Assembly: GCA_003452935.1 (NCBI GenBank)
Contig: DMMY01000025.1
Coordinates: 69,802 to 133,801, forward strand
DNA: 64,000 bases
Reading direction: 5' to 3'
DNA from: Elusimicrobiota bacterium
GTDB lineage: Bacteria > Elusimicrobiota > Elusimicrobia > UBA1565 > UBA9628
Within the stretch, counting starts at the first letter, position 1; each line of letters opens with the position of its first letter. Below the pieces are notes generated by a model. That model did no database searches, was not told the DNA's origin, and was given only the letters and a program-made list of their open reading frames with translations. This document shows positions 8,382-16,977 of this stretch, in pieces. Made by a program: the position numbers and the translations under genes.

Positions 8382-10124
8382 ATGGACAACGATTCGCTGG
8401 AAGCCAGGCTCAAGACCATGGAAGACCGCTTGCTCCGGCTGGAGGGATTGCTGCCGGCCAAGTCCGGCCCGGCGGCCGGGGTCCCGCTGAGAGCCGTGCC
8501 GTCGCTCGCGCCGGTTCGGCCCAAATCCCCGCCGCCCGCGCCCGTGGACTGGGAAGCCCTGGCCGGAGTCTGGTTCAACCGCGTCGGCATCGCGGCCCTG
8601 GTCCTGGGCATCTCGTTTTTCCTTAAGTATGCCTTTGATCACCGCTGGATCGGGGAACTGGGCCGGGTGACCATGGGGGTTCTCTCGGGCATCGGAATGA
8701 TTTATGGCGGCGATTGTTTCCAGCGCCGGGGCATGAGGCGCTACGGCCAGATGCTCATGGGCGGCGGCATCGTGGTGCTCTATCTCTCCATTTACGCGGC
8801 TTTCAGCTTCTACCATCTCATGGGCCAGGCCCCGGCTTTCGCGTTCATGTGCCTCGTCACCGCCGGGGCTTGCGCGCTGGCGGTGCGTCAGGACGCTTGG
8901 CCCGTGGCCGCGGTGGGACTCTTGGGGGGATTCTTGACCCCGCGGCTTATGTCCACGGGTTTGGTGCAGGAATACGTTCTCTTCACCTATCTGGCCGTGC
9001 TCAACGGCGGGCTTATGGCCGTCTCCTTTTTCAAGGATTGGCGGGCCATGGGTTTGGCGGCCCTGGCCTTGACCCAGATCTATGTTCAAGCCTACATCGG
9101 CATGGACTTCAAGGCCGAGTTCCTTTTTCCGCTGGTCTCTTATTTGGCGGTTTATTGGGTAGTCTTCATCGCCAGTTCCACGGGCCATTTTCTAAAGGAC
9201 GGCAGGCCGTCCGGCAGCGAGGACCTGGGCTTGGCGCTGCTCAACGCCGCGACTTTTTTCGGCACGGTCTACGGCAGGCTTAACGGCGGATATCATGCAT
9301 GCATGGGAGCCTTGGCCGTGGCCGTGGCTGGAGCTTATTGGGCCTTGGCGTCGCTGCTCAAGCGGCGCGAGCCAGGGGATCGCAATCTCGTGCTCGCGCA
9401 TCTGGGGCTGGCGATCGTGTTCTTGACCTTGGCCGTGCCTATCCAACTGGAGCTCAAATGGATAACGATCGGCTGGGCGGCCGAGGCCGCGGCTTTGTTC
9501 CTGGCCGGGGCCAAGCTGGAGCACCGAGAGATGCGCTTCATGGCGGCCGGGGTCATGATCGTGGCCGTGCTGCGCGCCGTCTTCATGGATTCATGGCTGA
9601 AGCTGCCGCACGCCTTCCTCTTGAACGAACGGGGCCTGGCCTACGTTTTCGTCCTGGGAGCCATCGCCTTGGTGGTGGACGGCTACCGCCGGCTTGGCCG
9701 GCCGGCCGAGGGCGAGGCCGACCTGCGCTCCCTGTTCGGCGTGACCGGAGTGCTGTTGGGTTTGTGGCTGTTGTCCATCGAGGGCTATGAGTACTGGGAA
9801 AGCCTGCCGATCGACGCGCGCCAGGCGCTTTTCGGCGCAGGCTTCGACGCGCGCAGAAACATGGAGATCGCCCAGAATTTCTCGATCTCCGCGGTTTGGG
9901 TCCTTTATGGGTTCGCTTGGTTTCTCTACGGCATCTGGCAGGACCGGCGCCCGATCCGTCTCCTGGCCCTGGTCATCCTTTCGGCCGCCGTGGGCAAGGT
10001 CTTTCTCCACGACCTTTCCTTCCTGCGGACGATCTGGAGGATTGTCATTTTCTTGGGCTTGGGGCTGGTGACCATGGCCGTCTCTTATTATTATGAACGC
10101 ATTAAACCTCGTATGGCTCCTTAG
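8382..10124 (+). CDS. DUF2339 polytopic membrane protein
   Basis: Integral membrane protein of the DUF2339 family, function unknown. The ATG at 8382 has GGAGGG 4 nt upstream and lies just after an extended -10, so the open frame further upstream is not coding. Residues 5-25 form a short coiled coil (LEARLKTMEDRLLRLEGLL), then a Pro-rich linker, then WEALAGVWFNRVGIAALVLG, the typical family start of the membrane region. About 14-16 hydrophobic helices fill the remaining 500 residues. Its 3' end overlaps the DUF3999 gene by 32 nt; DUF2339 and DUF3999 genes are often neighbours in other bacteria, supporting a shared envelope role. Confidence 0.88.
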   Translation: MDNDSLEARLKTMEDRLLRLEGLLPAKSGPAAGVPLRAVPSLAPVRPKSPPPAPVDWEALAGVWFNRVGIAALVLGISFFLKYAFDHRWIGELGRVTMGVLSGIGMIYGGDCFQRRGMRRYGQMLMGGGIVVLYLSIYAAFSFYHLMGQAPAFAFMCLVTAGACALAVRQDAWPVAAVGLLGGFLTPRLMSTGLVQEYVLFTYLAVLNGGLMAVSFFKDWRAMGLAALALTQIYVQAYIGMDFKAEFLFPLVSYLAVYWVVFIASSTGHFLKDGRPSGSEDLGLALLNAATFFGTVYGRLNGGYHACMGALAVAVAGAYWALASLLKRREPGDRNLVLAHLGLAIVFLTLAVPIQLELKWITIGWAAEAAALFLAGAKLEHREMRFMAAGVMIVAVLRAVFMDSWLKLPHAFLLNERGLAYVFVLGAIALVVDGYRRLGRPAEGEADLRSLFGVTGVLLGLWLLSIEGYEYWESLPIDARQALFGAGFDARRNMEIAQNFSISAVWVLYGFAWFLYGIWQDRRPIRLLALVILSAAVGKVFLHDLSFLRTIWRIVIFLGLGLVTMAVSYYYERIKPRMAP

Positions 10125-11322
10125 CCTCGGCCCGGCTTGGGCGTGGGCCGGCCCCTTCGACTCCTCGGCCTGGCAGTGGCGCAAGACCTTTCCGGCTCAG
10201 GCCGCGCCCCAGGCGCGCGTGCCTCTCGACGAGGAAATTTTCGGCGGCAGCCGGGATGACCTCGCGGACTTGCGCGTGTCCGGCCCGGATGGAACCGAGA
10301 CTCCTTACGCGCTGGAGGTTGAACGCGAGGAAGTCCGGGACGTCCGCGTCAAGGCGCGCCTTTACAACCTCTCGCGCACCCCGCGCCGGCAGACGCGTTT
10401 TGAATTGGACTTGGGAGACAATGCCGCGCCCCACAATTACCTGGAATTGGAGATCGCTCCTGAACATCGCAACTTCCGGGTCATGGTCCGGCTGGAAGGC
10501 TCGCGGGACGCCCGAAGCTGGGCCGTGCTTAAGGAGGGGGGCAGCATCCTGGATTTTTCGGAGTCCTTCCGCCTGCGCTACTGCGAGCTTGACTATCCGG
10601 AATCCGATTTCCGCTATCTTCGCCTGACTCTCTCCGACGGCGAATCGCCCCTGAAGGTTTCGGCCGTCACGGTGCGGCGCCATAGCCGCAGTCCGGGGCT
10701 GGAGACCGAGCATCCCTTCAACGTGGCCAAGTCCAGCACGGCGGTCAGCGCGGTTTGGGACCTGGATTTCGGGCAGGACCGGGTGCCCGTGCGGCGCCTG
10801 GCCTTCCAGGCCCGCGGCGGGGATTTCAAGCGCCGCGTGAGCGTGTCGATCCCGGCCGCCGACGGCAAGGCCTGGATTGCCGCCGGGGAGAACGCCATCT
10901 ATCGCTATCGGACGCCGAAGTTCAGCGGCGAGTCCCTGGAAATAAAATTTCCGGAAGTCCGCGCGCGGCGCTTGCGCGTGGAAATTTTTCACTACAACGA
11001 CATGCCCATTGTCATCGAAGCCATCCGGGCCTATGGTTATTCCCGTAGGCTCCGGCTCAAGGACATGTCGCCGGGAATCTACACCCTGCATTACGGCAAT
11101 CCCGGGGCGACGGCTCCCCGCTATGACCTGGCGGAGCTGGCCGGGTATCTGGAGGACCGGAATATCCAGGAGCTCAGGCTCTCGGCTCGGCAATCCAACC
11201 CGCGCTATACGGCCCCGCGCCGGCCTTGGAGCGAGGAGCACCCCTGGCTGCTGTGGACCGCGCTGTGCGCCGCGGTAGCCCTGCTCGCCTCCCTCTCTTT
11301 GAGACAGTGGCGCCAGGTTTGA
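10093..11322 (+). CDS. DUF3999-family exported, membrane-anchored protein
   Basis: 409 aa with an N-terminal signal peptide (cleavage near AWAGPF), a long beta-rich extracytoplasmic region of two discoidin/galactose-binding-like parts (for example LRYCELDYPESDFRYLRLTL), and a C-terminal anchor helix (LLWTALCAAVALLASLSL) with a positive end. Architecture and position after DUF2339 fit DUF3999. The role is unknown; a carbohydrate- or envelope-binding function is inference. It overlaps the preceding gene by 32 nt and is 9 nt from cysK. Confidence 0.8.
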   Translation: MNALNLVWLLSLGPAWAWAGPFDSSAWQWRKTFPAQAAPQARVPLDEEIFGGSRDDLADLRVSGPDGTETPYALEVEREEVRDVRVKARLYNLSRTPRRQTRFELDLGDNAAPHNYLELEIAPEHRNFRVMVRLEGSRDARSWAVLKEGGSILDFSESFRLRYCELDYPESDFRYLRLTLSDGESPLKVSAVTVRRHSRSPGLETEHPFNVAKSSTAVSAVWDLDFGQDRVPVRRLAFQARGGDFKRRVSVSIPAADGKAWIAAGENAIYRYRTPKFSGESLEIKFPEVRARRLRVEIFHYNDMPIVIEAIRAYGYSRRLRLKDMSPGIYTLHYGNPGATAPRYDLAELAGYLEDRNIQELRLSARQSNPRYTAPRRPWSEEHPWLLWTALCAAVALLASLSLRQWRQV

Positions 11323-11331
11323 GAGGTTGAC

Positions 11332-12261
11332 ATGAAGATCGCCGAGGACGTGACCGGGCTCGTGGGCCGAACTCCCCTTGTGCGGCTCAAGCGCCTGGCG
11401 GAAGGCCTGCCGGCCGAGGTGGCGGCCAAGGTCGAGTTTTTCAATCCCTGCGCCTCGGTCAAGGACCGCATCGGAGCGGCCATGATCGACGACGCCGAGA
11501 AGACGGGCCGCGTCGACAAGGACTCGGTGCTGGTGGAGGCCACGAGCGGAAACACGGGCATCGCCCTGGCATTCGTGTGCGCGGCGCGCGGCTACCAGCT
11601 GGTCTTGACCATGCCGGAGAGCATGAGCTTGGAGCGGCGCAAGCTGCTCAAGTATCTGGGCGCGCGGCTCGTGCTCACGCCCGCCGCCGAGGGCATGGCC
11701 GGCGCGGTCAGGAAAGCCGAGGAGCTCGCGGCTGCGGATAAGAATTATATGATGCTGCGGCAGTTCGAGAATCCGGCCAACCCGGATATCCATCGCCGCA
11801 CCACGGCCCGGGAGATCTGGGACGACACGGACGGCCAGGTGGACGTCTTCGTGGCCGGAGTGGGAACGGGCGGCACCATCACGGGCGTGGGCCAGGCCCT
11901 CAAGAAGCTCAAGCCCTCGGTGCGGGTCGTGGCCGTGGAGCCGGCTGATTCGGCGGTGCTTTCCGGGGGCAAGCCCGGGGCGCACAAGATCCAGGGCATC
12001 GGCGCGGGCTTTGTCCCGCAGGTTCTCGACCGCGGCGTCATTGACGAGGTCGTCCGGGTCAGCAACGAGGAGGCCGGCCGCGTGGCCCGTCAGCTGGCCA
12101 GGCGCGAAGGCCTGCTCGCGGGCATCTCCTCCGGCGCGGCGGTGAGCGCGGCCCTGCAAGTCGCGGCGCGGCCGGAGAACAAGGGCCGGCTGCTCGTGAC
12201 CTTGCTGCCGGATTCCGGGGAGCGTTACGCCAGCACCTGGCTTTTCGAGGAGTGGACATGA
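11332..12261 (+). CDS. cysK: Cysteine synthase (O-acetylserine sulfhydrylase)
   Basis: PLP enzyme making cysteine from O-acetylserine and sulfide. 309 aa, normal length. PLP lysine K44 lies in ASVKDR; the substrate loop is EATSGNTGIAL; the phosphate-binding loop is GTGGTITGVG; the C-terminal PLP-pyridine serine lies in GISSGAA. It sits directly before serine acetyltransferase with an ATGA overlap, so the two steps of cysteine synthesis are translationally coupled. CysK versus CysM cannot be settled by eye. Confidence 0.95.
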   Translation: MKIAEDVTGLVGRTPLVRLKRLAEGLPAEVAAKVEFFNPCASVKDRIGAAMIDDAEKTGRVDKDSVLVEATSGNTGIALAFVCAARGYQLVLTMPESMSLERRKLLKYLGARLVLTPAAEGMAGAVRKAEELAAADKNYMMLRQFENPANPDIHRRTTAREIWDDTDGQVDVFVAGVGTGGTITGVGQALKKLKPSVRVVAVEPADSAVLSGGKPGAHKIQGIGAGFVPQVLDRGVIDEVVRVSNEEAGRVARQLARREGLLAGISSGAAVSAALQVAARPENKGRLLVTLLPDSGERYASTWLFEEWT

Positions 12262-13145
12262 TACGAACCGATGACGGCCGTTTTTTCGGGATAGTCGACG
12301 AGCTTTGCGGAGGCGTGCAATCCCTGCAGCGTCCCAAGACCGACGTGCCTCTGCCCAACGTCGAGGCCGTGCGCCGGGCCTCGGAAATGCTGCGCGCCGG
12401 GCTCTTTCCGGGCTATTTCGGGGATCCCCAATTCCCCTCGGGAAACCTCCGCTTCAGCGTGGGCGCGACCTTGGACGCCGCGGCGCATCTGCTCACCGAG
12501 CAGTTGGAGCGCAGCCTCTGTTTTGTCTGCGAGAAGACCACGCGCACCGGTTGCCCGGAGTGCCGGGCCCGGACCGACGTTCTCGTAGATTCCTTCATGG
12601 AAACCCTGCCCCGGCTGCAGAAGGTTCTCATGAGCGACGTCCAGGCCGCTTATGAGGGCGATCCCGCCGCGACCTCCCCGGCCGAGACCGTGTTCTGCTA
12701 TCCCGGGCTTCTGGCGATTACCTATCAGCGCATCGCGCATGAGCTCTACAAGCTCAAGGTGCCGCTGATCCCCCGGATGATCACGGAAATCGCCCATTCC
12801 GCCACGGGCATCGATATCCATCCCGGGGCCGTCATCGGCCGCAGCTTTTTCATCGACCATGGCACTGGGGTGGTCATCGGGGAGACCAGCACGATCGGCG
12901 AGCGCGTGCGCGTCTACCAGGGCGTGACCTTGGGCGCCAAGAGCTTCCCTCTCGACGAGCACGGCAATCCGATCAAGGGCATCAAGCGCCATCCGGACGT
13001 GGAAGACGACGTGGTCATCTACGCCGGGGCGACCATCCTGGGGGATGTCCGCATCGGCAAGGGCTCCACCATAGGCGGCAACGTGTGGCTGACCCATGGC
13101 GTGCCTCCGGGAAGCAAGATCGCGCAAACGGGGTCGGACCGCTAG
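12258..13145 (+). CDS. cysE: Serine O-acetyltransferase
   Basis: Makes O-acetylserine for CysK. The ATG at 12258 overlaps the cysK stop (ATGA), with GAGGAG upstream; an in-frame GTG two codons earlier is less likely. 295 aa: an alpha-helical N-terminal domain (with an unusual Cys-rich insert CFVCEKTTRTGCPECRA near residue 90), then the left-handed hexapeptide-repeat domain with the catalytic region GIDIHPGAVIGRSFFIDHG and GVTLGAKSF. The CxxC-x7-CxxC insert is absent from standard CysE and resembles a small metal site; it is common in SAT homologues of the EpsC/longer type as far as I recall, but I am not sure. Confidence 0.93.
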   Translation: MIRTDDGRFFGIVDELCGGVQSLQRPKTDVPLPNVEAVRRASEMLRAGLFPGYFGDPQFPSGNLRFSVGATLDAAAHLLTEQLERSLCFVCEKTTRTGCPECRARTDVLVDSFMETLPRLQKVLMSDVQAAYEGDPAATSPAETVFCYPGLLAITYQRIAHELYKLKVPLIPRMITEIAHSATGIDIHPGAVIGRSFFIDHGTGVVIGETSTIGERVRVYQGVTLGAKSFPLDEHGNPIKGIKRHPDVEDDVVIYAGATILGDVRIGKGSTIGGNVWLTHGVPPGSKIAQTGSDR

Positions 13146-14050
13146 TGGCCGCGGACCTTTTAAGCCGGGTTTCCCGCTCGTTCTACCTTTCCTTGCGCGT
13201 GCTGCCGGCCCAGGTCCGGCCCCAGATATCGCTGGCTTATCTCCTGGCCCGGGCCAGCGACACGGTGGCCGACACCGGGGCCGTGGCGCGAGAGCGCAGG
13301 CTCGAGCTGTTGCGCCGTATGCGGGAGGGGGATTTCAGCTCCCTGGCCGAGCTGGCTCCGGGGCAGGCCTTGCCCGCGGAGCGGCTGCTCTTGGAAAAGC
13401 TTGATGAAGCGGCGGCCGGGTTGTCTAAGCTGGAGGCCGCGGACCAGGATCTGGTGCGCGGGCTTTTGCGGACCATCGTTTCGGGCCAGATTTTCGACCT
13501 GGAGAAATTTTCGGGCGGGCGCATCGCGGCCTTGGCCGGCGATAATGAACTGGATCGCTATGCCTATCTGGTGGCTGGCTGCGTGGGTGAGTTCTGGACC
13601 AAGATGTGCGCCCTGCATCTGCCGCGGTGGCCCCGCGGGGACCAGGAGGAAATGGTCCGGCTGGGCGTGCGGTTTGGAAAGGGGCTTCAGCTCATCAACA
13701 TCCTGCGCGACCTGGCTTCTGACCTGCGCATAGGCCGCTGCTATTTGCCGGTGTCGGAGCCGGAGAGATTCTTGGATGCCTCGCAGTATCCGGTTTTGCG
13801 CCCGGTCTATGAGCGCTGGCTTGGTGAAGCGACCGAGCATCTGGAAGCGGGCTGGCGTTATGCCTTGATGATCCCGCGAAGCCTCTGGCGGGTGCGGCTG
13901 GCATGTATCTGGCCGAATTGGATAGGCCTGGAAACCCTAGCCGCCCTGCGGCGAAGCAACCCTTTGGACCCCGCCCAGCGGGTCAAGATTTCCCGTTCCA
14001 AGGTCTACCTGATCTTGGCGCGTTCGCTTTTCTACGGCGTCAGGGGCTGA
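13145..14050 (+). CDS. Squalene/phytoene synthase family prenyltransferase
   Basis: Head-to-head condensation of prenyl diphosphates (farnesyl- or geranylgeranyl-PP). The GTG at 13145 shares its first base with the cysE stop (TAGTG) and leads straight into the family start SRSFYLSLRVLP; an earlier ATG at 13085 would overlap cysE by 61 nt and is rejected. The two metal-binding motifs are present: DTVAD (residue about 40) and NILRDLASDL (about 195). About 300 aa, normal. The first motif ends DTVAD rather than the eukaryotic squalene synthase DTxEDD. Substrate chain length is not resolvable. Last gene of the operon. Confidence 0.88.
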   Translation: MAADLLSRVSRSFYLSLRVLPAQVRPQISLAYLLARASDTVADTGAVARERRLELLRRMREGDFSSLAELAPGQALPAERLLLEKLDEAAAGLSKLEAADQDLVRGLLRTIVSGQIFDLEKFSGGRIAALAGDNELDRYAYLVAGCVGEFWTKMCALHLPRWPRGDQEEMVRLGVRFGKGLQLINILRDLASDLRIGRCYLPVSEPERFLDASQYPVLRPVYERWLGEATEHLEAGWRYALMIPRSLWRVRLACIWPNWIGLETLAALRRSNPLDPAQRVKISRSKVYLILARSLFYGVRG

Positions 14051-14083
14051 CTTATTTGGCGGGCTGCGGAAAAATTCAAAACT

Positions 14084-14587
14084 TCAGCCCCTGGCGCCTT
14101 TGTGCTGATCCAATTTTGAATCTGGTTGCACAATCCAGAACCATGTGTTTTTATGCGTCGTCGAATCGACTGACAAGCCGATCCAGAGCGTCTTCGTTTG
14201 CCAAAGCACCGTTGATCCTGAATCTGCTGGAATAATTTTAGCCGGCTTGCCGAGCACTTTAATCCACTGCCGGTAACTGTCGCGCAGGGTCAATCCGTTG
14301 ACGACCTTCTCCGTCCGGTCCCCCCTTGGCGACAAATTAGAGATCTTAACTTGAGAGACAATGTGTTTCCTGAATTCCACGTAATAATGAGGGGCGCCGT
14401 TCTCATCGTAAAATATCCATTCGGAATCCGTTTTGATAGGGCGGCCCAACTTCTCAAGCACTGCGGCTTCGGTCGCGCCGATGGAGATTGGGAGTTCTTG
14501 TTTTATGTTTACCAGGCCGTATGCGCGCGCGATAAAAATGAGCGGCAATAGGAATGCGGACCATTTGGTTCTCTTGAAGAGTCTCAT
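14084..14587 (-). CDS. Small exported protein with BamE/OmlA-like repeats
   Basis: The start at 14587 is set by GGAGG 6 nt upstream (an ATG 24 nt further up lacks a ribosome site). 167 aa: signal peptide (LLPLIFIARAYG), then two similar units: ISIGATEAAVLEKLGRP...WIFYDENG and LTLRDSYRQWIKVLGKPAK...VLWQTKTLWIGL. The pattern of a helix before LGxP followed by a strand with W/Y resembles SmpA/OmlA (BamE) or DUF3862 modules. Base composition is clearly more AT-rich than the flanking genes, which suggests later acquisition. Function not known. Confidence 0.7.
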   Translation of the reverse strand: MRLFKRTKWSAFLLPLIFIARAYGLVNIKQELPISIGATEAAVLEKLGRPIKTDSEWIFYDENGAPHYYVEFRKHIVSQVKISNLSPRGDRTEKVVNGLTLRDSYRQWIKVLGKPAKIIPADSGSTVLWQTKTLWIGLSVDSTTHKNTWFWIVQPDSKLDQHKGARG

Positions 14588-14637
14588 TTCACGCCTCCGT
14601 GTAGTGTTCAAGCATTCTGCATCTCAATTTCCTCGCG

Positions 14638-15846
14638 TTACCCCTTGTGCAGGGGCAGGAGAAAATGGAATTGGGCGCCCTTGCCCAGCTCGCTTTCCAC
14701 CCAGATCTTGCCGCCGTGCAGGTCCACGAGGTCCTTGGCGATGCGCAGGCCCAGGCCCAAGCCCTTGAATTGCCGGCTGGCCGAGCGGTCCACCTGGTAG
14801 AACTTCTCGAAAATCTTGGCGTGGTGCTCCGGGGCGATTCCGATGCCGCTGTCCTCCACGCAGAAATGCATGTGGGATTGTTCGGGCCAGGCTCTCATCG
14901 TGATGCGGCCGCTCTGCGGCGTGAATTTGCAGGCGTTGCCCAGGAGGTTGCTCAGTATCTGCAGCAGCCGGCCCCGGTCGGCGCTCAAGTCCGCAGCCGA
15001 GCCGTTCTGCCATTTGACTTCCAGGTTGATGGACTTGCCCTCGGTTTGGGCGCGGACCAGGGCCGCGGCCTCGTTCAATATATCGGGGACGTTCAAGGGC
15101 CGGATGTCGAGGCTGATCTTTCCCGAGGTCAGCCTCGCGGCTTCGACGAGCTGGCTGATGAGGTACTGCATGTGCGCGGCCGCGCGGCGCAGGTTCGAGA
15201 CGCAGTTCTTCCAGTCGGCCGGGATATGGCAGGAGGCGTCTTCTGAAAGGTACTCGGCGTAGCCGATGATGGTGGTCAGGGGGCTCTTGAGATCGTGCGA
15301 CACGTTGTTGAGAAAAGAGGTCTTGAGCTGGTCGACTTCCCGCAGACTGGCCATCTCGGTGAGCATGCGGTGGTTAAGCGAGCGCAGCTCCTGGGTGGCT
15401 TCCTGGACCTTGTTGTCGAGCTCCCGGTTGAGCTGTTCGAGTTCCTGGTTGCGCAGGCGCAGCTCCTTGGTCAGGCGCTGCTTCTCAAGCCCGCGCCGCA
15501 GGCTGTTGCGGAAGGTGTCGGCGTCGCAGGGCTTTAGCAGATAGCTGTAGGCGCCCTGCCTGAGCGCGTCGATGGCGGATTCCAAAGAACCGAAGCTGGT
15601 CATGGCGATGCAGATGGCTTCCGGGTTGGCCTTCATGGCCAGGCGGATGACCTCGTAGCCGCTCATGCCGGGCATGACGATGTCCGTGATCACGAGGTCG
15701 AACTTCTTGGTCTCCAGGAGAGCCGCGGCTTGGGAGCCGGAATGCGCCTGCTCCACGGCCAGGCCTTCCTGGCGCGCGTATTCGGTATGAATGCGCAGGT
15801 CTTCCTCTTCGTCGTCCGCGATGAGGACCAGCTCGGGATGTGTCAT
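14638..15846 (-). CDS. Response-regulator/histidine-kinase hybrid (REC-HisKA-HATPase)
   Basis: Cytosolic signalling protein of 402 aa. Residues 1-120 are a receiver (acidic pocket ADDEEED, phospho-acceptor in VITDIVMPGMSGYE, Lys in LLKPCD). Residues about 125-180 are a coiled coil. HisKA with SHDLKSPLTTIIGYAEY, then HATPase with LLGNACKFTP, EDSGIGIAPEH and GLGLGLRIAKDLV. It has no membrane segment, so it must receive its signal from another kinase through the receiver. No partner is adjacent. The start codon lies 8 nt after a TATAAT box and lacks a ribosome site. Confidence 0.92.
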   Translation of the reverse strand: MTHPELVLIADDEEEDLRIHTEYARQEGLAVEQAHSGSQAAALLETKKFDLVITDIVMPGMSGYEVIRLAMKANPEAICIAMTSFGSLESAIDALRQGAYSYLLKPCDADTFRNSLRRGLEKQRLTKELRLRNQELEQLNRELDNKVQEATQELRSLNHRMLTEMASLREVDQLKTSFLNNVSHDLKSPLTTIIGYAEYLSEDASCHIPADWKNCVSNLRRAAAHMQYLISQLVEAARLTSGKISLDIRPLNVPDILNEAAALVRAQTEGKSINLEVKWQNGSAADLSADRGRLLQILSNLLGNACKFTPQSGRITMRAWPEQSHMHFCVEDSGIGIAPEHHAKIFEKFYQVDRSASRQFKGLGLGLRIAKDLVDLHGGKIWVESELGKGAQFHFLLPLHKG

Positions 15847-15854
15847 GTTTTCCG

Positions 15855-15882
15855 ATTATATCAATTGAAGATTTATATGCAA
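15855..15882 (-). promoter_or_regulatory. Promoter giving a leaderless REC-kinase mRNA
   Basis: Minus strand: TTGCAT (15882-15877), 16-nt spacer, TATAAT (15860-15855) within an extended -10 (TGATATAAT). Only 8 nt (CGGAAAAC) separate the box from ATG, so transcription should start at or within 1-2 nt of the initiation codon. Confidence 0.75.
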
Positions 15883-15939
15883 TGGTAAAGAGTCTTTAAG
15901 TCGCAATAAAGACACAAGAAAAAACGCTTCGAAATTAAG

Positions 15940-16914
15940 CTAACGCCTGGCCAAACCGGCCAGGTGATCGAGCGCTCCCCTGAGTCCTTCGTGCACGGCC
16001 TCGACCTGTTCGGGTTTCCAGTCGTCCTGGCTCTGGCGCAAAAACGACGTCTTGTCCTGCCGGTTGTCGAATCGGGCCAGGGGCAGATGGAAGGTCCGGC
16101 CGTGGGCCTGGATCGTCACGCTGCCCGGAATCTGCGAGTTCTTGGCCAGCCACTCCATGTCGTCGCAGCCATAGTCGTTGAGCATGACCTCGATGGGAAC
16201 GCCGTGGTGCAGGATGGAGCCAGGGTCCTTGGGGTTGGAGCGGGCCTCGTTCTTGAGGCGCGACTGTTCGGGCGTGACCCAGATGTAGAGGATGGCGGCC
16301 TTTTCAAGTATCTTTGGGGAGAGCCGGCCGAGTGAATACCGGTAGCCGAAAGGCGCGCAGAGGGGCATGGGCGAGCCTTGAGGACCGCCCCGCGCGAACT
16401 CTATGACCAGGGTCTTGCCCGAGAGACTCTCCGGATATCCGTCCTGCTTGTCCTTGAGGAGCTTGCGCGCCTCGGCCGCGATGGCTTCGGCGAGCTTGCC
16501 GCGGCGCGCCTTGTCGACTTGTCCCAGGCGGGCGGAAGCTCCGACTTTTACGGAGGCCCGGTCCAGGCGGTCCATAAGGTCCAAGCCCGCGGATTCGGCC
16601 TTGAACCGGCGCTTGGCGAGCATATCCTCGTGGTCCTCGTTGATCAATTCGATGAGAGTGCCCCAATCCAGGGGGTCGCGGAAGGGATGATCCGGGGATT
16701 GGAAGAACATTCGCTCGTGGCCCAAGGAAACCAACTCGTCGTCCAGGCGCCGCATCACGTGCACGTAGGGGAAATCGTCAAGCTGGACGCTGGGCCCCAT
16801 GTGAAAATCCCGCTGGCGGGCATCGGCCGGCATCAGTTCCAGGTAGCGCCGGACCTCGGATTTGCCCGAGGCGGGCAAGGCCAGGAGCAGCACGGTGTCG
16901 AGGATTTGGTTCAT
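15940..16914 (-). CDS. P-loop protein of unknown function
   Basis: 324 aa, no signal or membrane segment. The N-terminus has a P-loop (LLLALPASGKSEVRRYL) like nucleotide or small-molecule kinases. Later segments include LDDFPYVHVMRRLDDE, an all-helical charged middle (residues about 90-165), KTLVIEFARGGPQGS, and ILYIWVTPEQSRLKNEARSNP, which looks like the post-P-loop strand and the Arg-rich lid of a kinase fold. A kinase-like role is inference. The family is not one I can name. It lies between the REC-kinase and fumarase, same strand, with separate spacing. Confidence 0.7.
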   Translation of the reverse strand: MNQILDTVLLLALPASGKSEVRRYLELMPADARQRDFHMGPSVQLDDFPYVHVMRRLDDELVSLGHERMFFQSPDHPFRDPLDWGTLIELINEDHEDMLAKRRFKAESAGLDLMDRLDRASVKVGASARLGQVDKARRGKLAEAIAAEARKLLKDKQDGYPESLSGKTLVIEFARGGPQGSPMPLCAPFGYRYSLGRLSPKILEKAAILYIWVTPEQSRLKNEARSNPKDPGSILHHGVPIEVMLNDYGCDDMEWLAKNSQIPGSVTIQAHGRTFHLPLARFDNRQDKTSFLRQSQDDWKPEQVEAVHEGLRGALDHLAGLARR

Positions 16915-16977
16915 GATTGAGCCTCCGGCGCGGCGTTGGGGGAGCTTTCAGCGGTTTGCCACATGAAATGCCAGGCC

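Noticed and set aside
10102..12159. Long antisense open frame (over 680 codons) opposite DUF3999 and cysK
   Set aside because: It mirrors two well-supported genes; long antisense frames are expected in GC-rich DNA. No ribosome site, no recognisable domain.
13085..13144. Earlier ATG for the squalene/phytoene synthase-like gene
   Set aside because: It would overlap cysE by 61 nt and add residues not typical of the family; the GTG overlapping the cysE stop is better placed.
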